Assembly: GCF_000526195.1 (NCBI RefSeq)
Contig: NZ_JAFP01000001.1
Location: 124,001-188,000, forward strand
Direction: 5' to 3'
Length of the DNA stretch: 64,000 nucleotides
Source of the DNA: Hippea sp. KM1
Lineage (GTDB): Bacteria > Campylobacterota_A > Desulfurellia > Desulfurellales > Hippeaceae
Part shown: in pieces, positions 37,212 through 45,728 of the stretch
Position numbering within the stretch: position 1 is the stretch's first letter
Layout of the letters: the number at the start of each line of letters is the position of its first letter
Made by a program: the position numbers and the translations under genes
Notes under the pieces: model-generated
The model's database searches: none
What the model saw: only the letters and a program-made list of their open reading frames with translations
What the model was told of the DNA's origin: nothing

Positions 37212-38759
37212 CTACCCCTTCACCCTCTCAATCTCCCACTGACTAATATTCCTCTCCCTTGAATCAAACACCATCCCAATGAGGTATATCTCTTTGTTCT
37301 CATCCAAGTATTTCTCATAGTATCTTCTCTCTTTTATCTGCTTTATCGGTTTGTCTTTCTCTTGATCCACTTTGAACTCTAAGATGAGGATCTTATCCTT
37401 CATCTTAACTGTTAAATCAATCCTTCCCTTGTTTGTTATATCCTCAGGTATCACATCATAGCCCAAAGCCATCAGGTAGACAAAGATCACACTGCTATAG
37501 TATCCCTCATACCTGGATATGATGTTGTTTGCATAGTTCTGATAGGGAATGGTTGCAAAGATGGTCTTTAGGTGGTTGATGAAGGAGGGAAAGTCGTTGG
37601 TCTTTAGGGCGTTCTTTATGTTAAGTTCATACCTTGTCTTTTCTATTCTCTGGTTTGTCAGATAATCTATAAATAGCCTGTTTAAAGAGAGTTGAACCTC
37701 AAGATTGGGGATAGAAAGCCTATATAGGTTGCCTCCTGTATCATCCGTCAATTTCCCTTTTATCGTCAAATACCCCGTCTGCCAGAGGAGTGCTCTAAAG
37801 TCAATGTATTCCACATCAAAGGCATTCAAAGCCTCTTCAGGAACAAGGGCATTCTCAATTTCAGGGATATAGTGGTTTTCTTCCTTTAGCTTCTCTATCA
37901 GAAATGATGGGTTTCCTGTCTGCCACCAGTAGTTTCTAAACTCATGGTTTTTGGAAAGAAACAGAAGTATGTCAAATGGGTTGTATAGTGGTTTGCCAAA
38001 GTAGTTGTAGCCGTTATACCACCTCTTGACCAACTCTAAATCTATACCCTCTATTCTGTCTTTGAAGACAGTCAACAGGTCATCATGTGTATAGCCGCAG
38101 ATTTCTGCATAGTTCTCGTCAATTGTAATATCCTCTAAGTTGTTCAACCCACTGAATAGGTTGAGCTTTGAGAATTTGCTTACTCCAGTGATAAAGACAA
38201 ACCTGATGTATCTGTCGCTATCCTTTATCACAGAGTAGAAGTTCTTTAGTATGTTTCTTGCCCTTTTTGCCATATCCTTGTTTGTGATGTTGTCAAGGAT
38301 GGGTTTGTCGTATTCGTCTATGAGGATGACGACATTGGTTTTGTGCTTTTCATAAAGTTTGATTATTAATTCCTCAAAGCAGGATTTATAGTCGTCTATC
38401 TCTTCACATTCTATATTATATCCCCTTTGGTTCCTTTTTAGGATTCTTCTTATCTCGTCAATTGTCTGACTCTCATCCAAAGAGTAATCCCCACTGCCAA
38501 ATGATATTCTTATAACAGGGTGGGGTTTGAAGTCATACTTGTCATAGATGTATAGCCCTTTGAATAGGTCTTTGTTGCCTAAAAATATCTCTGCTAATGT
38601 GTCAAGGAAGAGTGATTTGCCGAAGCGTCTGGGGCGGGAGAGGAAGTAATACTTGCCCTTTATCAAGAGTTTGTATGCAAACTCTGTTTTGTCAACATAG
38701 TAATAACCTTCCTGTATAATCTCGCTAAAGGTCTGAATGCCTATTGGGAGTTTTTTCAT
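37212..38759 (-). CDS. AAA-ATPase-like protein with PD-(D/E)XK nuclease-like C-terminus
   Basis: 515 residues of the AAA-ATPase_like (PF09820 type) plus DUF1703/PDDEXK_9 plan. It starts LPIGIQTFSEIIQEGYYYVDKT. The Walker A variant is RPRRFGKSLFLDTLA (about 42-56) and Walker B is VVILIDEYDKP. The C-terminus has GRIDLTVKMKDKILILEFKV, the D-x(n)-ExK nuclease core. Such proteins are numerous, highly mobile and of unproved function; defence or mobile-element roles are guessed. It sits convergent to, and perhaps inserted next to, the PseG-like gene. Confidence 0.85.
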   Translation of the reverse strand: MKKLPIGIQTFSEIIQEGYYYVDKTEFAYKLLIKGKYYFLSRPRRFGKSLFLDTLAEIFLGNKDLFKGLYIYDKYDFKPHPVIRISFGSGDYSLDESQTIDEIRRILKRNQRGYNIECEEIDDYKSCFEELIIKLYEKHKTNVVILIDEYDKPILDNITNKDMAKRARNILKNFYSVIKDSDRYIRFVFITGVSKFSKLNLFSGLNNLEDITIDENYAEICGYTHDDLLTVFKDRIEGIDLELVKRWYNGYNYFGKPLYNPFDILLFLSKNHEFRNYWWQTGNPSFLIEKLKEENHYIPEIENALVPEEALNAFDVEYIDFRALLWQTGYLTIKGKLTDDTGGNLYRLSIPNLEVQLSLNRLFIDYLTNQRIEKTRYELNIKNALKTNDFPSFINHLKTIFATIPYQNYANNIISRYEGYYSSVIFVYLMALGYDVIPEDITNKGRIDLTVKMKDKILILEFKVDQEKDKPIKQIKERRYYEKYLDENKEIYLIGMVFDSRERNISQWEIERVKG

Positions 38760-38834
38760 AGCAATAAAATTTTAGCAGTAATGGACGGAAAAATCAATAA
38801 GGGAGCATTTCACGGCAGGCCTGATTAAAGTTAT

Positions 38835-38863
38835 TTGACAATCTCAAGTTTTAATTCTATCAT
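38835..38863 (+). promoter_or_regulatory. Strong sigma-70 promoter of the glycan operon
   Basis: A perfect TTGACA (38835-38840), a 17-base spacer and TATCAT (38858-38863), about 100 bases before the GT2 start. It is the best promoter ahead of the eight genes that follow to 47626. Confidence 0.68.
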
Positions 38864-38963
38864 CCGAGTAGGTAAGTAAGAAACCGTTAAACCCTAAGAA
38901 CTTATGTGGGAGAAAAGGCGATGTTTTCAAATAAAAAATAGTAGGCAATGTAAGGAGGAAATA

Positions 38964-40043
38964 ATGATAAAAAAGGGCGGTTTTGTCTACAGCAAAATAC
39001 CGAAAGTGAGTGTAATTTTACCTACATACAACAGAGAAAAAACAGTTTCAAGAGCAATTGAAAGTGTCCTTGCTCAAACTTTTACAGATTTTGAATTAAT
39101 AATAATTGATGATGGTTCTACTGATAATACAAAAGAAATAGTGAATAAATTTAAAGACGAAAGAATAGTATATGTAAGATACAATGAGAATAGGGAAAGA
39201 TCGGCTGCAAGGAATTCAGGAATAAAAATTTCAAGAGGAAAATATATAGCTTTTTTAGATTCAGATGACGAATGGATTAGAGATAAGCTCAAGAAACAAG
39301 TTAACCTTGTAGAAAATTCCAAAGAAAATGTTGGGGTAGTATATACAGGATACACGCAAGTTTGGGATAACTTGAACGGCAGAAAAATAACAAACCCTTT
39401 TATTGATTCTGTAGAAAAATTAGAAGGTAATATCTATGAAGAATTAAAAAAAGGCGACTTCGTATTACCCTCTTCAGTTTTAGTAAAGAAAAAAGTTTTT
39501 GAAAAGGTCGGTTTATTTGATGAAAAAATTTATGCTGGTGAAGCATGGGATTTATGGGTTAGAATTTCTGAAAAATTTCTATTTAGCTTTATAGAGGAGC
39601 CTTTGGTTGTAAGATACATAAATAATGATAGTTTAAGTGGTTTTTCATTTGATCCATTTCGTGTTGTAAATACGATGCTACGTGTTTCTGAAAAACTTGA
39701 TATTAACTTTAACAAACAAATATTCAAATGGTTTTTTTCCAATTTTAGAACAACAGAAGAATTTTTAGAGTACACAAGAGAAAATACACAAGAGAGAGTT
39801 ATAATATTCGGAGCCAGTGCCCGTGGAATAGCAATATTTAAATACTTGCTTTCTAAAGGAATAAAATTCAACTTTTTTGTTGATAACGATAAAAAAAAAT
39901 GGGGTAAAAAAATAGAAGATATAGAAATAAAAAGTCCTGATGCTATAGAAAAGGAAGACATAGTGATTATTGGTAGTGCCTGGTGGAAAGAAATTGCCAA
40001 ACAATTGATTCATTTAGGGGTTACTAAAATGGTTGCTGGGTAA
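38964..40043 (+). CDS. GT2 glycosyltransferase with C-terminal Rossmann-like domain
   Basis: About 359 residues. The GT-A domain (about 15-230) has KVSVILPTYNREKTVSRAI, LIIIDDGSTDNT, RNSGIKISRGKYIAFLDSDD and a base region EAWDLWVR. The last 80 residues (VIIFGASARGIAIFKYLLSK, FFVDNDKKKWGK, DIVIIGSAWWKEI) form a small nucleotide-binding-like unit that recurs at the N-terminus of the next protein. ATG 38964 is chosen for its AAGGAGGAAATA site. The DNA here is visibly richer in A+T than the flanking housekeeping genes, suggesting transfer. Confidence 0.85.
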   Translation: MIKKGGFVYSKIPKVSVILPTYNREKTVSRAIESVLAQTFTDFELIIIDDGSTDNTKEIVNKFKDERIVYVRYNENRERSAARNSGIKISRGKYIAFLDSDDEWIRDKLKKQVNLVENSKENVGVVYTGYTQVWDNLNGRKITNPFIDSVEKLEGNIYEELKKGDFVLPSSVLVKKKVFEKVGLFDEKIYAGEAWDLWVRISEKFLFSFIEEPLVVRYINNDSLSGFSFDPFRVVNTMLRVSEKLDINFNKQIFKWFFSNFRTTEEFLEYTRENTQERVIIFGASARGIAIFKYLLSKGIKFNFFVDNDKKKWGKKIEDIEIKSPDAIEKEDIVIIGSAWWKEIAKQLIHLGVTKMVAG

Positions 40044-40109
40044 ACAGAGGAAGAGCTATTTGTTATGTTATTTTTTTACAAAGATATACTCTGAGGAGGT
40101 AAAAACAAA

Positions 40110-41168
40110 ATGAGCATTAACAAAATAGAAGATAGGAGATTGTTGGGCGAAAAGACAGTGATTCTGTTCGGCGCGGGTGGATTGTTATCTTATGCAATCA
40201 ACGAACTTAGTAAATTAAGCATTGAAGTAGCATATATTTCCGATAATAATAAAAATTTACATGGAACTAAAGTAAACGGTATAGAAATTATACCGCCCGA
40301 CAAAATAAAAGATAAAAATCTGCCTGTTTTAATAACAAGTATGTATGCTAAAGAAATAGCATCTCAACTTAAAAGCATGGGAATTGAAGAATATTGTGAT
40401 TTTTCTTATAGTTTTGATCTAAATCGATGGATCGAACATTTTGATCTTGAGCTAATTAACAAAAATATTGATAAAATTAATGAAGCAAGAGAATTATTTG
40501 AAGACATTGAATCCAAAGAAGTGTTTGATTCTATATTAGAGTATAGAAGGACGCTAAAACCCGATATTTTGTTGAAGGCTTCTTATGACAATTATTTCCA
40601 CCCCTTGGCAAGTCCAAAAAAAAATGATGTTATTATAGATGGCGGTGCTTGGCATGGAGATACATGTATTAATTTTGCTTCAAAATTAAAAAACAGATGC
40701 ACTATATATTCATTTGAACCAGAGGAAAATAATTTTAATAAATTGAAAAACAGTATCTATAAGCATAAGCTTCAGAACACTGTTTTTCCAATAAAAAAAG
40801 GCCTTTACAACAAGGAATGCACCCTGTTTATAGATACAAATGTTGATAACGATATGCAATTTCAAATCCGAACTACAAATACTGGCAAAGCAATAGAAAT
40901 GATTTCTATAGATATTTTCATTAAACAAGAGAATATCTCAAAAATCGATTTCATAAAAATGGATATAGAAGGCTCCGAATATAAAGCATTAGAAGGAAGC
41001 AAGAAAACTATAGAAAGATTCAAACCAAAGTTGGCAATTTGTATTTATCACCTATACAATGATTTGTGGGAAATTCCTCTGTTAATTAAAAGATTAAACA
41101 GTCAATACAGACTGTATTTAGGTCATCATTCTCAGAATTTACTCGACACAGTTTTGTATGCTGTATAA
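40110..41168 (+). CDS. FkbM-family methyltransferase with N-terminal Rossmann-like domain
   Basis: 352 residues. Residues about 14-95 (VILFGAGGLLSYAINELSK, YISDNNKNLHGTKVNGIEI) match the C-terminal unit of the preceding glycosyltransferase. From about 170, the SAM-dependent FkbM domain has VIIDGGAWHGDT, TIYSFEPEENNF and IDFIKMDIEGSEYKALEG. FkbM enzymes O-methylate sugars. GAGGAGG precedes the ATG. It overlaps the transketolase gene by 11 bases. A+T rich like its neighbour. Confidence 0.86.
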   Translation: MSINKIEDRRLLGEKTVILFGAGGLLSYAINELSKLSIEVAYISDNNKNLHGTKVNGIEIIPPDKIKDKNLPVLITSMYAKEIASQLKSMGIEEYCDFSYSFDLNRWIEHFDLELINKNIDKINEARELFEDIESKEVFDSILEYRRTLKPDILLKASYDNYFHPLASPKKNDVIIDGGAWHGDTCINFASKLKNRCTIYSFEPEENNFNKLKNSIYKHKLQNTVFPIKKGLYNKECTLFIDTNVDNDMQFQIRTTNTGKAIEMISIDIFIKQENISKIDFIKMDIEGSEYKALEGSKKTIERFKPKLAICIYHLYNDLWEIPLLIKRLNSQYRLYLGHHSQNLLDTVLYAV

Positions 41169-41979
41169 TATAATGGAAACTGGTATGAATAAAATAGCAG
41201 CAAAAATTAGAATAGGCACTTTAAAATCAATCCATTATGCTGACTCTGGTCATCCTGGTGGCTCACTATCAATAGTCGGTATTCTGGTTTATCTATACTT
41301 CAAAGAGATGAATATAAAAGACTGGCGAGATCCTAACAGAGATAGGTTTGTTTTGTCCAAAGGTCATGCCTGCCCCGCTTTGTATGCAGTGTTAGCAGAA
41401 AAGGGGTTCATAGAAAAAAAAGAACTCTGGAATTTGAGAAAAACAGGTGCTCTTCTGCAGGGGCATCCAGAGATTGGAATACCTGGTATAGAAGTTGTTT
41501 CAGGGTCATTGGGACAAGGGTTCTCTGCAGCACTTGGTATAGCATTGGGGGCAAAGAGACTGAACAAAAGTTTTAGGGTTTATGTGATTCTTGGGGATGG
41601 CGAGTGTAACGAAGGTCAGGTTTGGGAAGGAGCTATGTTTGGTGCTTTCCATAAGTTAGACAACTTGGTTGCAATAGTAGATTACAATAACCTACAAAGC
41701 GACAGCAATTGCGACAATGTTACAGCCTTGTCTCCTCTAAACGAAAAATGGAAAGCATTTGGGTGGCATGTCTTAGAGATAAATGGCCATGATTTCAAAG
41801 AAATAGAGAACGCCTTCAAAGTTGCAAGAAGAACAAAAGGCAAACCCACATGCATTATTGCGCATACAATCAAGGGCAAAGGTGTATCATTTATGGAAAA
41901 CAACCCAGCTTGGCATGGAAGTAGAGGCTTGACAGAGGAAGAGTTAAGACAAGCGCTGAAGGAATTGGGTGAAGAATGA
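41158..41979 (+). CDS. Transketolase, N-terminal (thiamin-diphosphate) subunit
   Basis: 273 residues: SGHPGGSLSIVGILVYLYF, DRFVLSKGHACPALYAVL, GSLGQGFSAALGIALGAK and the ThDP signature GDGECNEGQVWEG to NNLQ. This is the first half of a split transketolase that moves two-carbon ketol units. The start is uncertain (ATG 41158, 41173 or 41185). The family usually begins near KIAAKIRIGTLK. It overlaps the second subunit by 4 bases. Its place inside a glycan operon suggests a special sugar precursor and not central metabolism. Confidence 0.9.
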   Translation: MLYNIMETGMNKIAAKIRIGTLKSIHYADSGHPGGSLSIVGILVYLYFKEMNIKDWRDPNRDRFVLSKGHACPALYAVLAEKGFIEKKELWNLRKTGALLQGHPEIGIPGIEVVSGSLGQGFSAALGIALGAKRLNKSFRVYVILGDGECNEGQVWEGAMFGAFHKLDNLVAIVDYNNLQSDSNCDNVTALSPLNEKWKAFGWHVLEINGHDFKEIENAFKVARRTKGKPTCIIAHTIKGKGVSFMENNPAWHGSRGLTEEELRQALKELGEE

Positions 41980-42902
41980 TTTCTTTAAGAGAGGCTTTCG
42001 GAAAATACTTATTAGAATTGGCAAGGAATAGAGATGATTTCTTTGTTCTCGATGCGGATGTTGCAGGCGGAACATTTACACACTGGTTTAGAGATAAATA
42101 CCCTGAGCGTTTTGTGGAATGCGGCATAGCAGAACAAAATATGTTTGGTGTTGCAGCTGGTCTGTCAACGTTGGGTATCATTCCTATTGTTACAACCTAT
42201 GCTGTTTTTGCTTCAATGAGGGCCATTGAACAGGCGAGAAACTCTATTGCTTACCCCAATTTCAATGTAAAAATCGTAGCATCTCATCCAGGAATCGATA
42301 CCGGCCCTGATGGAGCTACTCATCAGGCAATAGAGGATTTGGCAATATACAGATCGATACCAAACTTTGTTGTTCTATCTCCTGCTGATGACATTGAGCT
42401 AAAACAATGCTTAAATTGTGCACTTGACCACAAAGGCCCGGTATATATAAGAACAGGCAGAAGCCCTGTGCCGACTATTCATGAGGAAGGGTACAAATTC
42501 AATCTTGGAAACCCAGATGTAATATTTGAGGGGGAAAAAGACATTATCCTTTTTGGCTGCGGGATAACATCTCACAGGGTCTTAAATGTAGCAAAAAAAC
42601 TCGGCATAACTGCTGTAAATGTGCCAACACTCAAACCAATAAACAGAGAAGATTTTGTTAATGTTTTAAAACCAGCTAAGATTGCGATTACTGTAGAGGA
42701 TCACAATATCATTGGGGGTCTTGGAGACCTTATTGGCAGTGTAATTTCAGGAAATGGGCTTTGTACAAAGCTGATAAAAATGGGGGTTCAAGACAAATTT
42801 GGAAAATCAGGAGACCCTATAGAACTTGCTAAACTATATGGCATAGATGAATCATCAATAGAAAATACAGCTAAAGAGGTGATAAATGAGATTAAAGGAT
42901 AA
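41976..42902 (+). CDS. Transketolase, C-terminal (pyrimidine-binding) subunit
   Basis: 308 residues. It shows REAFGKYLLELARNRDDFF, VECGIAEQNMFGVAAGLS with the catalytic Glu that activates ThDP, VASHPGIDTGPDGATHQAIED, and the C-terminal swivel domain VEDHNIIGGLGDLIGS. It complements the overlapping N-terminal subunit to make a full enzyme. It overlaps the next SDR gene by 17 bases. Confidence 0.9.
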   Translation: MISLREAFGKYLLELARNRDDFFVLDADVAGGTFTHWFRDKYPERFVECGIAEQNMFGVAAGLSTLGIIPIVTTYAVFASMRAIEQARNSIAYPNFNVKIVASHPGIDTGPDGATHQAIEDLAIYRSIPNFVVLSPADDIELKQCLNCALDHKGPVYIRTGRSPVPTIHEEGYKFNLGNPDVIFEGEKDIILFGCGITSHRVLNVAKKLGITAVNVPTLKPINREDFVNVLKPAKIAITVEDHNIIGGLGDLIGSVISGNGLCTKLIKMGVQDKFGKSGDPIELAKLYGIDESSIENTAKEVINEIKG

Positions 42903-43644
42903 GGTGGCGTTGGTCACAGGTGGGTCAAGGGGCATAGGAGGGGCTATAGTAGAAAAAATCGCCCCTATGGTTGGTTGCGTGGTTTTTACATACAAAAAAA
43001 ACAAAGAAAAGGCTTTACAAATAAAAGAAAGCCTGAAGAATAAGGGATATGAAACAGAGTGCTTTAAGCTTGATCAATCCAATAGGAACGAGATAAAAGC
43101 CGTTATAAAAGGGATACACGAAATATTTGGTGGCGTAGATATATTGATAAACAATGCTGCAATTTCCCAAGAAAAACCATTTGAAACGATAACGGACGAT
43201 GATTGGGAATTGATGTTAAAAACCAATCTGCAAGGACCTTTTGGATTAATCCAGGAATGTCTGCCTTACATGAAAGAAAAGGGGTGGGGCAGAATTGTTA
43301 ATATTGTCTCCGTAGGTGGCCAGTGGGGAGGCTACAATCAGGTGCATTATGCAGCATCAAAAGCCGGACTTATAAGTTTAACACACTCCATAGCAAAAAT
43401 TTATTCAAGATTCGGTATAACGAGCAATGCTGTCTCTCCTGGGCTTGTTGCAACCGATATGTCAAAAAATGAGTTAGAAACAGAAACAGGGAAAAAGAAA
43501 GTTGAAAACATACCCTTGGGAAGAATAGCAACGCCAGAAGAGGTAGCTGATGTAGTAACTTTTCTTATAAGCGATGAGGCCTCTTATATAACTGGACAAA
43601 CAATAAATGTGAACGGTGGAATGTTGTTTAGTCATGGGGTTTAA
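42886..43644 (+). CDS. SDR oxidoreductase (FabG-like), probably a keto-sugar reductase
   Basis: 252 residues: VALVTGGSRGIGGAIVEK, NNAAISQEKPF, catalytic serine in VNIVSVGGQ, YxxxK as YAASK, and TGQTINVNGGM at the end. A classical NAD(P) short-chain dehydrogenase. Its position directly after the transketolase pair suggests it reduces the ketose that they form (inference). A true fatty-acid FabG is less likely in this setting. Confidence 0.85.
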   Translation: MRLKDKVALVTGGSRGIGGAIVEKIAPMVGCVVFTYKKNKEKALQIKESLKNKGYETECFKLDQSNRNEIKAVIKGIHEIFGGVDILINNAAISQEKPFETITDDDWELMLKTNLQGPFGLIQECLPYMKEKGWGRIVNIVSVGGQWGGYNQVHYAASKAGLISLTHSIAKIYSRFGITSNAVSPGLVATDMSKNELETETGKKKVENIPLGRIATPEEVADVVTFLISDEASYITGQTINVNGGMLFSHGV

Positions 43645-43674
43645 TTTATTCATTGCAGAAAGGAGATAAAAACC

Positions 43675-44508
43675 ATGGAGCTGGAATATCTGAAAATTAT
43701 TCAAATAGGTTTTCCTAAATCTGGTAATTCTTTACTTAATAAACTCATAACATTATGTTTAAAAGAGTTAGGTGTATTCAAAACTTATAAAAACACCATT
43801 GGTTTATCATATGTCTATACTGAGCTTTATAAAATGTACAATTTAGAAGAGTTGTTTGAAGATAGTATGGATGTGGATGACATAAGGGTCGTAAACGATA
43901 AACTATACTTAAGTTTCCTGTTTCCGGTGGAAAACCTGAGATTAGTTGAGGTTCAGCCAACAGCTTTGCTACAATTTTCTTCTTTAGTTTGGAGTCATTC
44001 AAAGCCAAACGAGCTTTATCCTTTTTTTCTAAATTTCGGAGTTAGATTTTACATTATCAGGGACGGCAGGGACGCAATAAACTCTCTTATACACGCAAAC
44101 ACTTCCGCAAAAGTTTTAAAGTATTACCCAGAATTCAAAATTAACGATGCAAAAGAGCTATATAGCAGGCTGGATATATTCGAGAAGTATGTCAGAATGT
44201 GGAATGACCATGTGGAAAACTATCTACCCTATAAAGAATTTTTCACGGAAATAAGATATGAAAAACTCATAAACGGCGGTGAGGATTTTCTTAAAATTCT
44301 AAAAATTTTTAATCTTGAGAGAAAATACACTGAATTTAAAGAAATTCTTTCCTTTAAAAAGATGAAAGAAAAATCTCCTTCACACCTAAGAAAGGGAAAA
44401 ATAGGTGATTGGAAAAACTACTTCACTGAAAAACATAAGGAAATATTTAAAGAAATAGCGGGTGATACATTGATAAAATTAGGGTATGAAAAGGACAAAA
44501 ATTGGTAA
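43675..44508 (+). CDS. Sulfotransferase-family protein
   Basis: 277 residues. The 5'-phosphosulfate loop is IQIGFPKSGNSLLNKL (about 9-24). The 3'-phosphate contact is in FYIIRDGRDAINSLIH (about 122-137). The late segment HLRKGKIGDWKNYFTEKH is the usual PAPS-binding end. It would move sulfate from PAPS to a sugar hydroxyl or amine. AAAGGAG precedes the ATG. No PAPS synthesis genes are in the window. Confidence 0.83.
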   Translation: MELEYLKIIQIGFPKSGNSLLNKLITLCLKELGVFKTYKNTIGLSYVYTELYKMYNLEELFEDSMDVDDIRVVNDKLYLSFLFPVENLRLVEVQPTALLQFSSLVWSHSKPNELYPFFLNFGVRFYIIRDGRDAINSLIHANTSAKVLKYYPEFKINDAKELYSRLDIFEKYVRMWNDHVENYLPYKEFFTEIRYEKLINGGEDFLKILKIFNLERKYTEFKEILSFKKMKEKSPSHLRKGKIGDWKNYFTEKHKEIFKEIAGDTLIKLGYEKDKNW

Positions 44509-45728
44509 CAGACCTAAAAACACTCCTCATTTTAGGCACAGGTAAAGATCAGGTTTTTGGCATAGAAAAAGCCAAAGAGATGGGATTATACACGGTTGGG
44601 CTTGATATAAACGAATTCTCTGGCGGCGCAAGACTTGTGGATGAATTCTATAAAGTCAACATAAAGGATGAGAAAGAAGTTGTAGAGTTTATAGAAAAAT
44701 ACAACAATCCGATTGACGGTGTGATTGCCTTTGGTGTTGACATTCCTGAAATACTGGCAAGAGTAGCAGAACTCAAGGGTGTCTTTTATTATACAGATTA
44801 TGAAACTGCCCTTCTATCCAAAGATAAATACAAAGCAAAAAAGAGAATGAAAGAGTATGGCGTAAGATTACCTAACTTCTCAAAGATTGAAACATTTGAA
44901 GATTTAGCAAAAAAAACCAAGGATTTCGGTTATCCATGTGTTTTAAAACCCGTTGATAACAGTGGTGCAAGGGGAGTTTTAAGGATCACTGAAGATGTTG
45001 ATCTTAAATGGGCTTTCGAATATTCCAAATCGTTTTCTAAAAACGGATACTTGATACTTGAGAAATTTTTAGACGGCATGCAGATAAGTTCTGAAAGCTT
45101 TATAGTCGATGGAAGGGTATATACGGTCGGGTTATCTGAAAGAAATTACGAATTTTTGGACAAATTTGCACCTTTTATAATAGAAAACGGCGGTGATTTA
45201 CCACCACCATTAAACAATAAACAAAGAAAAGAGATTGACGAGCAAATCTCAAGGTGCGCAGAAGCCTTTGGTGTAAGAAATGGAATAATCAAGGGCGATC
45301 TTGTAATTCACGATGGCAAGGTTTTCGTCATAGAGGTGGCATTAAGGCTATCAGGCGGGCATTTTTCGTCTGTTGAAATACCACTAAACACAGGTGTGGA
45401 TTTTTTGAGGTATGCAATTCAGATGTCTCTGGGCGAGAAAGTCAACCCTGATAATTTGAGATACACCATAAAAAAGTATGTTGCTTTAAGATATATTTTT
45501 CCGAATAAAAAGGGTACAATAAAAAGACTCAGATTTCCTGAATGGTTTAAAGAAAAAAATGAAGTAATAGTTTACGATTTTTACTATAAAATCGGAGATA
45601 AAGCCAACTACCCCATTAAATCTCACCCTGAACGATTGGGTTTTTTTATAATAGCAGCAAACAATAGACAAGAGGTGGCCTCAACTATTAAAAAGACCTA
45701 TGAAGATACAGTTGTAGAGATAGTGTGA
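44502..45728 (+). CDS. ATP-grasp ligase
   Basis: 408 residues from TTG 44502 (7-base overlap). It has an N-terminal Rossmann-like preATP-grasp part (LLILGTGKDQVFGIEKAKE), the ATP-grasp lysine region YPCVLKPVDNSGARGV, metal-binding IIKGDLVI and FVIEVALRLSGGH. It joins a carboxylate to an amine or other nucleophile using ATP. In glycan operons such enzymes often add an amino acid to a sugar (inference). The substrate is unknown. Confidence 0.85.
   Translation: MVTDLKTLLILGTGKDQVFGIEKAKEMGLYTVGLDINEFSGGARLVDEFYKVNIKDEKEVVEFIEKYNNPIDGVIAFGVDIPEILARVAELKGVFYYTDYETALLSKDKYKAKKRMKEYGVRLPNFSKIETFEDLAKKTKDFGYPCVLKPVDNSGARGVLRITEDVDLKWAFEYSKSFSKNGYLILEKFLDGMQISSESFIVDGRVYTVGLSERNYEFLDKFAPFIIENGGDLPPPLNNKQRKEIDEQISRCAEAFGVRNGIIKGDLVIHDGKVFVIEVALRLSGGHFSSVEIPLNTGVDFLRYAIQMSLGEKVNPDNLRYTIKKYVALRYIFPNKKGTIKRLRFPEWFKEKNEVIVYDFYYKIGDKANYPIKSHPERLGFFIIAANNRQEVASTIKKTYEDTVVEIV

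Noticed and set aside
37212-38759. Known defence system around the AAA-ATPase/PD-(D/E)XK gene
   Set aside because: It is a single gene without methylase, helicase or other defence partners nearby, and this family is common in genomes without proved function.
42886-43644. fabG of fatty acid synthesis
   Set aside because: No other fatty acid genes are near. It is translationally overlapped with the transketolase pair in a sugar operon.
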